Shown here in pieces: positions 9,797 to 18,372 of a stretch of 64,000 bases of DNA (positions within the stretch are counted from its first letter, which is position 1; each line of letters begins with the position of its first letter). The stretch covers positions 930,001 through 994,000 of the forward strand of contig NZ_VDMS01000001.1 in assembly GCF_006346395.1 (NCBI RefSeq). The letters are read 5' to 3'. Origin of the DNA: Nocardioides plantarum. Lineage in GTDB: Bacteria; Actinomycetota; Actinomycetes; Propionibacteriales; Nocardioidaceae. Position numbers and translations under genes: made by a program. Below the pieces are notes generated by a model that did no database searches, was not told the DNA's origin, and saw only the letters and a list, made by a program, of their open reading frames with translations.

Positions 9797-10087
9797 TTAT
9801 GCCGCGCCTCCGGCGACGGCGGGCAGCACGACGACCTGGTCGCCGTCCTTGAGCTCGGCGTCGAGCGAGCCGATGAACCGCACGTCCTCGTCGTTGACGT
9901 AGACGTTGACGAAGCGGCGCAGCTCGATGGAGCCGTTCTTGTCCTCGACCAGGCGGTCCTTGAGGCCGGGGTGGCTGCCCTCGAGGTCGTCGATCAGCGC
10001 GCGCAGCGTGGCGCCGGCGCCGTCGACGGCCTTCTCGCCGTCGGTGTAGGTGCGGAGGATGGTCGGGATGCGGACCTCGATGGCCAT
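9797..10087 (-). CDS. cysO: sulfur carrier protein CysO (MoaD/ThiS family)
   Basis: A 96-residue ubiquitin-like sulfur carrier. In mycobacteria CysO carries sulfide as a C-terminal thiocarboxylate for CysM, and the resulting cysteine adduct is released by Mec. The fold signature is seen in the strand IEVRIPTILR, the loop GSIELRRFVNVYVNDEDVRF, and the tail GDQVVVLPAVAGG. The usual ending is Gly-Gly, but here two more residues, Ala-Ala, follow. They would have to be removed before activation, perhaps by the adjacent Mec peptidase as QbsD does for QbsE in Pseudomonas. A TAGGAG ribosome site precedes the ATG at 10087. Only 10 bases separate it from mec. Confidence 0.93.
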   Translation of the reverse strand: MAIEVRIPTILRTYTDGEKAVDGAGATLRALIDDLEGSHPGLKDRLVEDKNGSIELRRFVNVYVNDEDVRFIGSLDAELKDGDQVVVLPAVAGGAA

Positions 10088-10097
10088 GGCGGTGCTC

Positions 10098-10535
10098 CTA
10101 GATCTCGGGTGTGAGGGAAGGGACGACGGTGATGTCTTCCTCGGTCACGACGCCGTCGACGATCCTGTAGGACCTGAACTCGACCGGACCCTCGTTATTC
10201 CCGTGCTCGCGGGTGCTGACCAGCACGTAGTGGGCGCCCGGCTCGCTGGCCAGGCCGATGTCGGTGACGCTGGGGTAGGCCTCGGTCGCGGTGTGCGAGT
10301 GGTAGACCACGACGGCTTCCTCGTCGCGGTCCCACATCTGCTTGTAGAGCGCGAGCAGCTCGGTGGAGTCGAACTCGTAGAACGTGGGGCTCCCGGCCGC
10401 GTTGACCATCGGCACGTGCCGCTCGGGCCGGTCGCTGCCCTCGGGGCCGGCCACGACGCCGCAGGCCTCGTCGGGGTGGTCGCGCTTGGCGTGCGCCACG
10501 ATGGCGTCGTACGTCGCCTGGTCGATGGTGAGCAC
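10098..10535 (-). CDS. mec: CysO-cysteine peptidase Mec (JAMM/MPN+)
   Basis: A 145-residue zinc metallopeptidase of the JAMM family. The catalytic glutamate is in HPDEACGVV and the zinc motif is HSHTATEAYPSVTD (H-x-H-x7-S-x2-D), all intact. In M. tuberculosis the enzyme cuts cysteine from the CysO C-terminus at the last step of the CysO route. The GTG at 10535 gives VLTIDQATYDAIV and fits family N-termini; the much longer open frame upstream lies over the response-regulator gene. It is followed after 10 bases by cysO, so the two form an operon. Confidence 0.94.
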   Translation of the reverse strand: MLTIDQATYDAIVAHAKRDHPDEACGVVAGPEGSDRPERHVPMVNAAGSPTFYEFDSTELLALYKQMWDRDEEAVVVYHSHTATEAYPSVTDIGLASEPGAHYVLVSTREHGNNEGPVEFRSYRIVDGVVTEEDITVVPSLTPEI

Positions 10536-10564
10536 GACATCGAGGGTAGTGGCCCGCGACCCGG

Positions 10565-11236
10565 TCACCGTGCCCGGTATCTCCGCTCGGGACGGCCCGC
10601 CGAGCCGTAGCGGAGCCGCACCTCGGCCGCGGCGGTCTCGACGAAGTGCTCGAGGTAGCGACGCGCCGTCACCCGCGAGAGCCCGACCAGCTCGCCGGCC
10701 TCGGAGGCGGAGATCTCGGTGCGCTCGCGCATCGCGGCCAGCACCAGGTCGGCGGTCTCGGGGCTCAGGCCCTTGGGCAACGGCCCGCTGCCGGGGCGCA
10801 GCGGCGTGGTCCCGAACGCCTGGTCGATGGCCGCCTGGTCGGCGTCGCCGTTGCCGCCGGCCAGGACGCCCAGCGCGGCGGCGACGCGGTGCAGCCGGTC
10901 GGCGAGGTCGGCGTGGTCGAACGGCTTGACGAGGTACTGCATCGCCCCGCCGTGCAGCGCAGCCCGCACGGCCTCGGCCCCGCGCTCGGCGGTGACCATG
11001 ACGACGGCGGTGTGGTGACCGGCCGCGCGCAGCCGGGCCAGGACCTCGAGCCCACCGAGGTCGGGCAGGTGGACGTCGAGCAGCACCAGGTCGGGGTCGA
11101 CCTCCTCGACGAGGCGGAGCGCGTCGGCACCGGTGTGGGCGGTGCCGACGACCTCGAAGCCGTCGGTCTGCTCGACGAAGCGGGCGTGGATGCGCGCCAC
11201 CATGAAGTCGTCGTCGACGACGAGCACCCCGATCAC
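10565..11236 (-). CDS. response regulator, CitB/DpiA (DctR) type
   Basis: A 223-residue two-component response regulator. The receiver domain begins VIGVLVVDDDFMVARIHARF, with phospho-acceptor Asp in LVLLDVHLPD and the switch lysine in YLVKPFDHADL. A linker of about 40 residues leads to a C-terminal helix-turn-helix (ISASEAGELVGLSRVTARRYL). This layout is that of CitB/DpiA, which respond to di- and tricarboxylates. The GTG at 11236 overlaps the stop of the sensor kinase by four bases (GTGA), so the pair is translationally coupled. The tct transporter genes read away from the same promoter region and are the obvious target. The tct link is inferred from position. Confidence 0.92.
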   Translation of the reverse strand: MIGVLVVDDDFMVARIHARFVEQTDGFEVVGTAHTGADALRLVEEVDPDLVLLDVHLPDLGGLEVLARLRAAGHHTAVVMVTAERGAEAVRAALHGGAMQYLVKPFDHADLADRLHRVAAALGVLAGGNGDADQAAIDQAFGTTPLRPGSGPLPKGLSPETADLVLAAMRERTEISASEAGELVGLSRVTARRYLEHFVETAAAEVRLRYGSAGRPERRYRAR

Positions 11237-12966
11237 GTCTCGACACCCTGCCGTACGGCGGCGGCGGACACACCTCGAGGCAGGACGACCCGGAACTCCG
11301 CGCCTCCCTCCTCCGCGGCCCGGTCGACCTCGACCCGCCCGCCGCGCTGGGTGCAGATCAGCTGCACCAGCGGCAGGCCGATCCCCCGTCCGCCGAGCAC
11401 GTCGGGCTTGGTGGAGAAGCCGCGCACGAAGATCGCGTCGCGCAGCTCGTCGGGGACGCCCGGCCCGTTGTCGCGCACCCGGACGTGGACGTCGCCGTCG
11501 ACCTCGGTGACCCACACCTCGACCTGCGCGTCGGCCGTCCCGGCGCATGCGTCGACGGCGTTGTCGACCAGGTTGCCCACGACGGTGGTCAGGTCGGCGG
11601 ACACCTCGGCGGGCAGCGGCCCGAGCCGCGAACCGGGGTCGAGGACGAGCTCCACGCCGCGCTCCACGGCGACGGCGTCCTTGGCGATCATCAGCGCGGC
11701 GAGGGCCGGGTCCTCGAGACGGGCCGACACGAACGCGCCGATCTCGGACCGGTGCCGGGTGATGCGGCCGACCAGCGTGCGCACCTCGTCGTACTCACCG
11801 AGCTGGACCAGGCCGGAGATGGTGTGCAGCTGGTTGTCGAACTCGTGGGTCTGGGCCCGCAACGTGTCGGTGATCGACAGGTTGGAGCTCAGCTGGCTCT
11901 GCAGCGACAGCAGCTCGGTGCGGTCGCGCAGCGTCGTCACGCTGCCGATGCCGCGACCGCGCGAGGACGCCGAGCGGCGGTTGAACACGACGACCCGGCC
12001 GCCGACCAGGGCGACGGCGTCCTGCACCTCGCCGGCCCCGGCGTCCGCCCCGTCGGTGCCTGCGGCGCCGGCTCCGTCGAGGAGGGCCTCGACGTGCGGT
12101 CCGAGCCCGAGGTCGGCGATGTGGCGGCCGACGGGATCGGCGGCGACCCCCAGTGTGACCCGCGCGGCGTCGTTCATCATCGTGACCCGGCCGTCGGTGC
12201 CGACGGCGACGACCCCCTCGCGGATGCTGTGCAGCAGGGCCTCGCGGTGGTCGGCGAGGTTGGCGATCTCGGTCGGGGCCAGCCCGCGCGTGCTGCGCTT
12301 GACGACCCGCGACACGACGTAGGTGCCGACGACGCCCAGCAGGGCACCGAGCCCGAGGTAGAGCGCGAGGTTGCCGGCCGCACCGGTGAGCCGGTCACCG
12401 ATCGACGGGTAGGTCTGCTCGGCGAGCACGGCACCGACGAGCCGGACCCGCGTGCCGGATCCCGAGGCGTCCGGTACGACGGCGTAGACCGGCGCGTGGC
12501 CGGCGACCGCACGCTCGCCGTCCCCCGAGGCCCCGGGCTCGACGTTGCCGACCCACCCCCGTCCCTGCAGCACGTCGCTGTCACCGAGGTCGGCCCGGGA
12601 GCCGACCAGGGACGGGTCGGACGCCGCCAGCACCACGCCGTCGAGCGAGACCACGAGCACGTCCGTGGCGTCGGACGGGCTCAGGCCGCTCTCGATCGGC
12701 GGTGCCAGCAGCCGGGCCACCTCGGGGCCGGCGACCTCGCCATCGACCGCCGCCAGCAGGGTCGAGCGGACGAAGTCCTGGGCGGCGAGCGACTCGGCCA
12801 CCGAGCGCATCGCCGGTCCCCGTTCGGACTCGAAGGTCGCGGTCGACTGCCGCACGCTGATCACGCCCACGATGAGGAGCAGCAGGGCGACCACCCCCAG
12901 CTGCAGGAGCAGGAACTGCCCGGCCAACGTCAGCTCGCGACGTCGTCCCCTCACCCCCGCGACCAC
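11233..12966 (-). CDS. sensor histidine kinase, CitA/DcuS type
   Basis: A membrane sensor kinase of about 577 residues. After a short basic start come helix 1 (LAGQFLLLQLGVVALLLLIVGVI), a PDC/Cache-like extracytoplasmic domain of about 140 residues, helix 2 (LALYLGLGALLGVVGTYVV), a PAS domain, and the dimerisation helix with the phospho-histidine in RAQTHEFDNQLHTISGL. The ATPase domain has N-box NLVDNAVDAC, G1 DNGPGVP and G2 GRGIGLPLV. CitA/DcuS proteins sense citrate or C4-dicarboxylates. The GTG at 12966 follows an unusually good AAAGGAGG site 11 bases upstream; GTG at 12975 is too close to it. The open frame to 13041 would overlap tctC and is unlikely to be used. Confidence 0.9.
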   Translation of the reverse strand: MVAGVRGRRRELTLAGQFLLLQLGVVALLLLIVGVISVRQSTATFESERGPAMRSVAESLAAQDFVRSTLLAAVDGEVAGPEVARLLAPPIESGLSPSDATDVLVVSLDGVVLAASDPSLVGSRADLGDSDVLQGRGWVGNVEPGASGDGERAVAGHAPVYAVVPDASGSGTRVRLVGAVLAEQTYPSIGDRLTGAAGNLALYLGLGALLGVVGTYVVSRVVKRSTRGLAPTEIANLADHREALLHSIREGVVAVGTDGRVTMMNDAARVTLGVAADPVGRHIADLGLGPHVEALLDGAGAAGTDGADAGAGEVQDAVALVGGRVVVFNRRSASSRGRGIGSVTTLRDRTELLSLQSQLSSNLSITDTLRAQTHEFDNQLHTISGLVQLGEYDEVRTLVGRITRHRSEIGAFVSARLEDPALAALMIAKDAVAVERGVELVLDPGSRLGPLPAEVSADLTTVVGNLVDNAVDACAGTADAQVEVWVTEVDGDVHVRVRDNGPGVPDELRDAIFVRGFSTKPDVLGGRGIGLPLVQLICTQRGGRVEVDRAAEEGGAEFRVVLPRGVSAAAVRQGVET

Positions 12967-13022
12967 AACGACCACAACCTCCTTTGCCACCGCAAGGGTG
13001 ACGGGCGCCACACCTCCAGGAC

Positions 13023-14051
13023 ATGCTCCACGGCGTGTCACCTACATCACACCACCGAACCGGCCGATCCCGCCGGACCCGGCCGTTCGTCGCGGTCGTG
13101 GTCGCGATCGCACTGGCCTGCGCCACGTCGTCCTGCGGCGTCACCCGTGGCTCCGACGACCCCCACAACCGCCGGCTGCAGATGATGATCCCCAACAGCC
13201 CCGGCGGCGGCTACGACCTCACCGGTCGGGCGGCGGCCAAGGCGTTGGAGGACAACGACCTCACCGGCCGGTTCGAGATCACCAACGTGCTCGGGGCGAG
13301 CGGCACCGTCGCGATGCAGCGCCTGGCCAACTCCGAGGGCGCCGACGACCTGGTGATGACCATGGGCCTGGGCGTGGTCGGCGCGGTCTACACCAACAGG
13401 TCCGACGCCCGCGTGTCCGACATGACCCCGATCGCCCGGCTGGTCGAGGAGCAGGAGGGCCTGCTGGTCCCGGCCGACTCGCCGTTCAAGACCGTCGACG
13501 ACCTGGTGGAGGCCTGGGAGGCCGACCCCGGCTCGGTGACCATCGGCGGTGGCTCGTCGCCGGGCGGACCCGACCACCTGTTCCCGTTCCAGCTGGCCCA
13601 GGAGGTCGGCATCGAGCCGCGCGACGTCACCTACGTCCCCTACGACGGCGGCGGCCCGCTGACGACGGCGCTCCTGGGCGAGAAGATCGACGTCGGCACC
13701 TCCGGTCTCGGCGAGTTCGAGGGCCAGATCGAGGACGGCTCGCTGCGCGTCCTGGCCGTCTCCGGCGAGGAGCGCCTCGACGGCGTCGATGCGCCGACCC
13801 TGACCGAGTCCGGCATCGACCTGGTCTTCACCAACTGGCGCGGCGTCCTCGCCCCGCCCGACATCAGCCAGGAGCAGGTCGACTACCTCGTCGACCTCTT
13901 CACCGAGATGCACGACACGGACGAGTGGCGCGAGGCCCTCGCCCTCAACGGCTGGACCGACAACTTCGCCACCGGCGAGGAGTTCACGACGTTCCTCGAG
14001 GAGCAGGACCGACGCGTCGAGGACACCCTGAAGGAGCTGGGACTCGCATGA
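13023..14051 (+). CDS. tctC: tripartite tricarboxylate transporter substrate-binding lipoprotein TctC
   Basis: A 342-residue extracytoplasmic solute receptor of the Bug/TctC family. After a basic N-terminus comes a hydrophobic segment ([17 protein letters not shown]) ending in a plausible lipobox cysteine. The mature part starts with the family motif [18 protein letters not shown] and contains [11 protein letters not shown] and [15 protein letters not shown], which line the carboxylate site. It would hand citrate or a similar acid to TctAB. ATG 13023 is used here; GTG at 13035 is an alternative. Only 56 bases separate it from the divergent kinase start, so both promoters must overlap there. 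Its stop overlaps tctB by four bases (ATGA). Confidence 0.93.
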   Translation: MLHGVSPTSHHRTGRSRRTRPFVAVVVAIALACATSSCGVTRGSDDPHNRRLQMMIPNSPGGGYDLTGRAAAKALEDNDLTGRFEITNVLGASGTVAMQRLANSEGADDLVMTMGLGVVGAVYTNRSDARVSDMTPIARLVEEQEGLLVPADSPFKTVDDLVEAWEADPGSVTIGGGSSPGGPDHLFPFQLAQEVGIEPRDVTYVPYDGGGPLTTALLGEKIDVGTSGLGEFEGQIEDGSLRVLAVSGEERLDGVDAPTLTESGIDLVFTNWRGVLAPPDISQEQVDYLVDLFTEMHDTDEWREALALNGWTDNFATGEEFTTFLEEQDRRVEDTLKELGLA

Positions 14052-14575
14052 CCACGACCACCAACGAACCGGGCACCGCGACCGAGGGCCCACGGATCGT
14101 CGACCGGGCGCAGTACGGCCTCGCGGCCTTCCTGGTCGCCGTCGGCGGCTACGTCGTCTACGACGCGACCACCATCCCCGCCGGGTTCGCCGACCAGCCG
14201 GTGCAGCCCTACGCGTTCCCGTACGTCGTCGGCGCGGCCCTGCTGGTGCTCGGCGTCCTGCTCGCCGTGGCGACCGCACGCGGCGACCGGCCCGAGGCCG
14301 AGGACGGCGAGGACGTCGACCTCAGCGCCGGCAGCGACTGGCGCACCGTCGCCCTGCTCGTCGTGGTGTTCGCCGCCAACGTGCTGCTCATCGGCTGGCT
14401 CGGGTGGGCCATCACCGGGGCGCTGCTCTTCGCCGGCGCCGCCGGCGTGCTCGGCAGCCGCACCCACGTCAAGGACCTGGCGATCGGCGCGGCCCTCTCG
14501 GTCGGCACCTGGTACGGCTTCTACGTCGGCCTCGGCATCCCGATCCCCGCCGGCATCCTGGACGGGATCCTCTGA
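14048..14575 (+). CDS. tctB: tripartite tricarboxylate transporter small membrane subunit TctB
   Basis: A 175-residue membrane protein with four predicted helices: residues about 25-42, 62-80, 100-118 and 123-143, then a final hydrophobic segment to the C-terminus. The order tctC-tctB-tctA and the size are typical of the family, where TctB is the poorly conserved small subunit that works with the large channel TctA. It overlaps tctC by four bases at its start and tctA by one base at its stop (TGATG), so the three are one translational unit. Confidence 0.92.
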   Translation: MTTTTNEPGTATEGPRIVDRAQYGLAAFLVAVGGYVVYDATTIPAGFADQPVQPYAFPYVVGAALLVLGVLLAVATARGDRPEAEDGEDVDLSAGSDWRTVALLVVVFAANVLLIGWLGWAITGALLFAGAAGVLGSRTHVKDLAIGAALSVGTWYGFYVGLGIPIPAGILDGIL

Positions 14576-16086
14576 TGGACCTGCTGCTCGAGGGCTTCCA
14601 GACCGCCCTGACCCCCCAGAACCTGATGTTCGCCGTCATCGGCGTGCTGCTCGGCACCGCCGTGGGCGTGCTGCCCGGCATCGGGCCCGCGATGACCGTC
14701 GCCCTGCTCCTGCCGGTGACCTACAGCGTCGCGCCGGAGAGCGCGCTCATCATGTTCGCCGGCATCTACTACGGCGGCATGTACGGCGGCTCGACCACCT
14801 CGATCCTGCTCAACACCCCCGGGGAGTCGTCGTCGGTCGTGACCGCGATCGAGGGCAACAAGATGGCCAAGGCCGGTCGCGCCTCCCAGGCGCTGGCCAC
14901 GGCCGCGATCGGCTCCTTCGTCGCCGGCACCATCGGCACGATCCTGCTGGTCCTGCTAGCCCCCACCGTCGCCGACCAGGTCGTCAAGCTCGGCGCCCCG
15001 TCGTACTTCGCGATCATGGTGCTGGCCCTCTTCGCCGTCACCGCGGTGCTCGGCACCTCCAAGCTGCGCGGGTTCGTGTCGCTCTCCCTGGGGCTGGCGA
15101 TCGGGCTGGTCGGCACGATGTCCGGCCCGGCCCGCCTCACGCTGGGGTCGCCCCAGCTCGCCGACGGCATCGACGTCGTGGTGGTCGCCGTGGCGATCTT
15201 CGCGATCGGCGAGGCGCTGTGGGTCGCGGCCCACCTGCGCCGCAAGCCGCTCGAGGTCATCCCCGTGGGCCAGCCCTGGATGAGCAAGGCCGACTGGGGC
15301 CGGTCGTGGAAGCCGTGGCTGCGCGGCACGGCGTTCGGCTTCCCGTTCGGAGCCCTGCCGGCCGGTGGCGCCGAGGTGCCGACGTTCCTGTCCTACATCA
15401 CCGAGAAGAAGCTCTCCAAGCACCCCGAGGAGTTCGGCAAGGGCGCCATCGAGGGCGTCGCCGGCCCCGAGGCCGCCAACAACGCCTCGGCCGCCGGCAC
15501 CCTGGTCCCGCTGCTCGCCATCGGCCTGCCGACCACCGCGACCGCCGCGGTGATCCTGGTCGCCATCCGCAGCTACGGCATCCAGCCCGGACCCCAGCTC
15601 TTCGACACCGAGCCGGCCCTGGTCTGGGCCCTGCTGGCCAGCCTGTTCGTGGCCAACCTGCTGCTGCTGGTCCTCAACCTGCCCCTCGCCCCGGTCTGGG
15701 CCAAGCTGCTGCAGATCCCGCGCCCCTACCTCTACGCCGGCATCCTCTTCTTCGCCTCGCTCGGCGCCTACAGCGTCAACTTCTCCGCCTTCGACCTCGG
15801 CCTGCTGCTGGTGATCGGCCTGCTGGGCCTGGCCATGCGGCGCTTCGGGCTGCCGGTGCTGCCGCTGATCATCGGGGTCATCCTGTGCCCGCGGATCGAG
15901 GAGCAGCTGACCACCGCGCTCAACATCTCCCAGGGCGACGTCAGCACCCTGTGGAGCGAGCCGGTCGCGATCGGCGTCTACATCGTGATGGCCCTGCTGC
16001 TGCTCGCCATGGCGATCAGCGCCCGACGCAAGACCGAGCCCGCGTTCCCCGCGCGGGCCGACTCCTACGACAGTGCGGACTTCTGA
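14575..16086 (+). CDS. tctA: tripartite tricarboxylate transporter large permease TctA
   Basis: A 503-residue permease with about 12 membrane helices. The TctA hallmarks are present: [21 protein letters not shown] near residues 22-42, [20 protein letters not shown] near 62-81, and the second-half repeat [16 protein letters not shown] and [16 protein letters not shown]. It forms the cation-coupled transport channel, fed by TctC. The ATG at 14575 overlaps the tctB stop. The gene ends one base before the next start region, and a universal stress protein gene follows immediately. Confidence 0.96.
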   Translation: MDLLLEGFQTALTPQNLMFAVIGVLLGTAVGVLPGIGPAMTVALLLPVTYSVAPESALIMFAGIYYGGMYGGSTTSILLNTPGESSSVVTAIEGNKMAKAGRASQALATAAIGSFVAGTIGTILLVLLAPTVADQVVKLGAPSYFAIMVLALFAVTAVLGTSKLRGFVSLSLGLAIGLVGTMSGPARLTLGSPQLADGIDVVVVAVAIFAIGEALWVAAHLRRKPLEVIPVGQPWMSKADWGRSWKPWLRGTAFGFPFGALPAGGAEVPTFLSYITEKKLSKHPEEFGKGAIEGVAGPEAANNASAAGTLVPLLAIGLPTTATAAVILVAIRSYGIQPGPQLFDTEPALVWALLASLFVANLLLLVLNLPLAPVWAKLLQIPRPYLYAGILFFASLGAYSVNFSAFDLGLLLVIGLLGLAMRRFGLPVLPLIIGVILCPRIEEQLTTALNISQGDVSTLWSEPVAIGVYIVMALLLLAMAISARRKTEPAFPARADSYDSADF

Positions 16087-16087
16087 C

Positions 16088-16480
16088 ATGACGATCGTGG
16101 TGGGCTACAGCCCCGACGCCTACGGCCGTGCGGCCCTCGACCACGCGGCCGCCGAGGCCACCGAGAGGCGCGAGCGGCTCGTGGTGGTCAACGCGACCGC
16201 CGGGCAGAGCCTGGTCGACAAGGGCTACGCCCACGACGACGACATCGCTTCGCTCACTGCCCGGCTCGAGGCCGACGGTCTCGACCACGCCGTGATCCAC
16301 GAGGTGGTGGCCGACGTGGCCGACGCCGTGCTGGCCGCCGCGACCTCGGAGCAGGCGCGCCTGATCGTGGTCGGCGTACGCCGGCGCACGCCGGTCGGCA
16401 AGCTGCTCCTGGGCAGCGTGGCGCAGCGGGTGATCCTCGAGGCGGCGTGCCCGGTGCTGGCGGTCAAGCCGCCGAGCTGA
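16088..16480 (+). CDS. universal stress protein (UspA family)
   Basis: A 130-residue single Usp domain. The first strand is TIVVGYSPDAYGRAAL and the nucleotide-binding motif near the C-terminus is VVGVRRRTPVGKLLLGSVAQRVILEAACPVLAV, the G-2x-G-9x-G-S type that binds ATP. It starts one base after the tctA stop, so it is probably the fourth gene of the tct operon. Usp genes next to TRAP or TTT transporters are known, as with TeaD beside the TeaABC transporter, where the Usp tunes transport. A similar role here is inference from position. Confidence 0.92.
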   Translation: MTIVVGYSPDAYGRAALDHAAAEATERRERLVVVNATAGQSLVDKGYAHDDDIASLTARLEADGLDHAVIHEVVADVADAVLAAATSEQARLIVVGVRRRTPVGKLLLGSVAQRVILEAACPVLAVKPPS

Positions 16481-16492
16481 TCAGCCCGCGAC

Positions 16493-17092
16493 TCAGCCCC
16501 GCGACAGCGCGTCGACGAGGGTCTCCTGGAGACCGCCGACCCACTGGTAGATGTCGTGGGCCTGGGCCCGCGGGTCCTCGTCGGGCAGCGACCACCAGTA
16601 GTCCTCGTCGTCGTCCTCGACCCCGAGCCGGGTGGCCAGGGCGAGGCGGACGTCGTTGAAGGACCGCAGCCAGGTCATCGCCTCGGGCTCGTCGAGCTCG
16701 ACGTCGATCATCAGCCCGTCCTCCTCGAGCAGCGGCGGGAGGCCGGCCTCCTCGAGGGTGTCGATCACGGTGGAGGCCGCCTGCGCCTTGCCGTCGCGCA
16801 GGGCGCCCTCGGTGAAGCGCCGGAACTCCGAGGCGGCCTCGTCGTCGTCGGCGTACGCCGAGGGGAACAGCCGGGCGAGCACGGGGTCCTCGGGCGGCGC
16901 GGTGGGGCCGGAGAAGTCCATCAGCGCCTCGAACGGGTCGCGGTCGTCGACGGTCGCCGACTCGTTGCGCAGCAGCTCGACGAGCTGACCCGTCAACGAG
17001 CGCAGCAGGTCGGCCTCGAACCCGGTGAAGGTCGCGATGACCCTCCCGCTGCGTCGGTGCCGCGTGAAGCCACCCATGCGCTTGCGCCTCAT
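16493..17092 (-). CDS. DUF2017 domain protein
   Basis: A 199-residue acidic protein of the actinobacterial DUF2017 family, which is nearly always found beside clpS. Visible features are the basic N-terminus MRRKRMGGFTRHRRSG, the helix-rich middle (LLRSLTGQLVELLRNE), and the acidic C-terminal part with WLRSFNDVRLALATRLGVEDD and DIYQWVGGLQETLVDAL. Its biochemical function is not known. The ATG at 17092 overlaps the clpS stop by four bases (ATGA), so it is co-translated with the ClpS adaptor and may act in the same proteolysis path. In M. tuberculosis the equivalent pair is Rv1331-Rv1332. Confidence 0.9.
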   Translation of the reverse strand: MRRKRMGGFTRHRRSGRVIATFTGFEADLLRSLTGQLVELLRNESATVDDRDPFEALMDFSGPTAPPEDPVLARLFPSAYADDDEAASEFRRFTEGALRDGKAQAASTVIDTLEEAGLPPLLEEDGLMIDVELDEPEAMTWLRSFNDVRLALATRLGVEDDDEDYWWSLPDEDPRAQAHDIYQWVGGLQETLVDALSRG

Positions 17093-17397
17093 TCCGACTT
17101 CGACAACGTGGCCCACAGGCCGTACTCGTGCATGGCCTGGACGTCGCGCTCCATCTCCTCGCGGGTGCCCGTGGACACCACGCTGCGACCGTCCTCGTGG
17201 ACCTCCATCATCAGCTTCTCGGCCTTCTTCTTGTCGTAGCCGAAGTGCTTCTGGAAGACGAACGTCACGTAGGACATCAGGTTGACCGGGTCGTTCCACA
17301 CGATGGTGACCCAGGGGGTCGACAGGACGGTCAGGTCGTCGTGCTCCGGGACCTGCTCGAGCCCTGGATCGACCTCGACAGGACTAGCGGTGGACAC
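17089..17397 (-). CDS. clpS: ATP-dependent Clp protease adaptor ClpS
   Basis: A 102-residue adaptor that delivers N-degron substrates to the ClpAP/ClpCP protease. The core is intact: TPWVTIVWNDPVNLMSYVTFVFQKHFGYDKKKAEKLMM, with the N-end binding Asn-Asp pair in WNDPVN and the later MEVHEDGRSVV and HEYGLWATL. The GTG at 17397 starts VSTASPVEVDPG; the open frame runs further but crosses into the divergent enoyl-CoA hydratase. A 20-residue acidic leader before the core is normal for actinobacteria. It is followed by DUF2017 with a four-base overlap. Confidence 0.95.
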   Translation of the reverse strand: MSTASPVEVDPGLEQVPEHDDLTVLSTPWVTIVWNDPVNLMSYVTFVFQKHFGYDKKKAEKLMMEVHEDGRSVVSTGTREEMERDVQAMHEYGLWATLSKSE

Positions 17398-17423
17398 GTC
17401 TTCATGGTGGCACACTTGCGCTC

Positions 17424-18248
17424 GTGCCCGACGCCACCTCACCTCCCGCCCTCGCCGACCCTGCCGCCCACGTCCGCGTCGACGAGGCCGACGGCGTGCT
17501 CACGCTGACGATGGACCGCCCGGAGGTGCTCAACGCCATGAGCGCCGAGATGAGCCTGGCCCTGGCCGAGCAGCTCGAGCGCGCCCACACCGACGACGCG
17601 GTGCGGGTGGTCGTGCTGACCGGCGCCGGTGACGCGTTCGGCACCGGCGCCGACATCGGTGGCCTCGACGCCCACGAGCGCTTCGACGTGCGCGCGATGG
17701 ACGTGACGAGCCGGATGGTCCGCGCGATCGTCGGCTGCGACAAGCCCGTGCTGGCCGCCGTCAACGGCATCGCGGCGGGCGTCTCGTGCTCGCTCGCCCT
17801 GGCCTGCGACGTGATCGTGGCCCGGGAGTCGGCAGCGTTCCTGCTGCCGTTCGCCCGGATCGGGTTCATGGTCGACGGCGGCGCCTCGGCCACCGTCGCG
17901 GCCGCCGTGGGGCGCGCCCGCGCCATGCGGATGGGCCTGCTGGCCGAGCCGCTGGCCGCCCAGGAGGCCTACGACGCCGGCCTGGTCACGCACCTCGCCG
18001 CCGCCCCGGACGCCGACGGGGCGTCGTACGACGATCTCGTCGCGACCCTCACCCGCCGCCTCGCGGCCGGCGCGCCGCTGGCCCAGGCCGCGACCAAGCG
18101 CGCGATCAACGCCGCCACCCTGGCCCACCTCGACACCGCCCTCGACCGCGAGCGCACCGGCCAGACGTTCCTGATGCGCACCGACGACGTCGCCGAGGGC
18201 ATGCGCGCCTTCTCCGAGCGCCGCAAGGCCGTCTTCCGGGGCGAGTAG
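17424..18248 (+). CDS. enoyl-CoA hydratase/isomerase family protein
   Basis: A 274-residue crotonase-fold protein. It has the oxyanion-hole segments GDAFGTGADIGG (about residues 71-82) and VNGIAAGVSCSLALACDVIVA (about 113-133). In the second catalytic region (AFLLPFARIGFMVDGGAS) the usual second glutamate is replaced by aspartate, and the first glutamate is not obvious either. It may therefore be an isomerase, or a hydratase with altered chemistry. Crotonases of this kind act on acyl-CoAs in fatty-acid or side-chain degradation. The GTG start at 17424 is 26 bases from the divergent clpS start. No other beta-oxidation genes are nearby, so the substrate cannot be guessed. Confidence 0.88.
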   Translation: MPDATSPPALADPAAHVRVDEADGVLTLTMDRPEVLNAMSAEMSLALAEQLERAHTDDAVRVVVLTGAGDAFGTGADIGGLDAHERFDVRAMDVTSRMVRAIVGCDKPVLAAVNGIAAGVSCSLALACDVIVARESAAFLLPFARIGFMVDGGASATVAAAVGRARAMRMGLLAEPLAAQEAYDAGLVTHLAAAPDADGASYDDLVATLTRRLAAGAPLAQAATKRAINAATLAHLDTALDRERTGQTFLMRTDDVAEGMRAFSERRKAVFRGE

Positions 18249-18372
18249 TACGGCGGCGCCCGCCCGCCCGCCCGTTACCTGCTTGACAGTGCTCGGCGGC
18301 CGGAGACACGCTGGCCCGGCCCTGCGGCACGCACCCAGGGCGACCAGAACCAGGACGACCAGGAGACCGGCC

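Noticed and set aside
18283..18312. TTGACA at 18283 as a -35 box for the MFS gene
   Set aside because: No acceptable -10 hexamer lies 16-19 bases downstream, so I mention it only in the gene entry.
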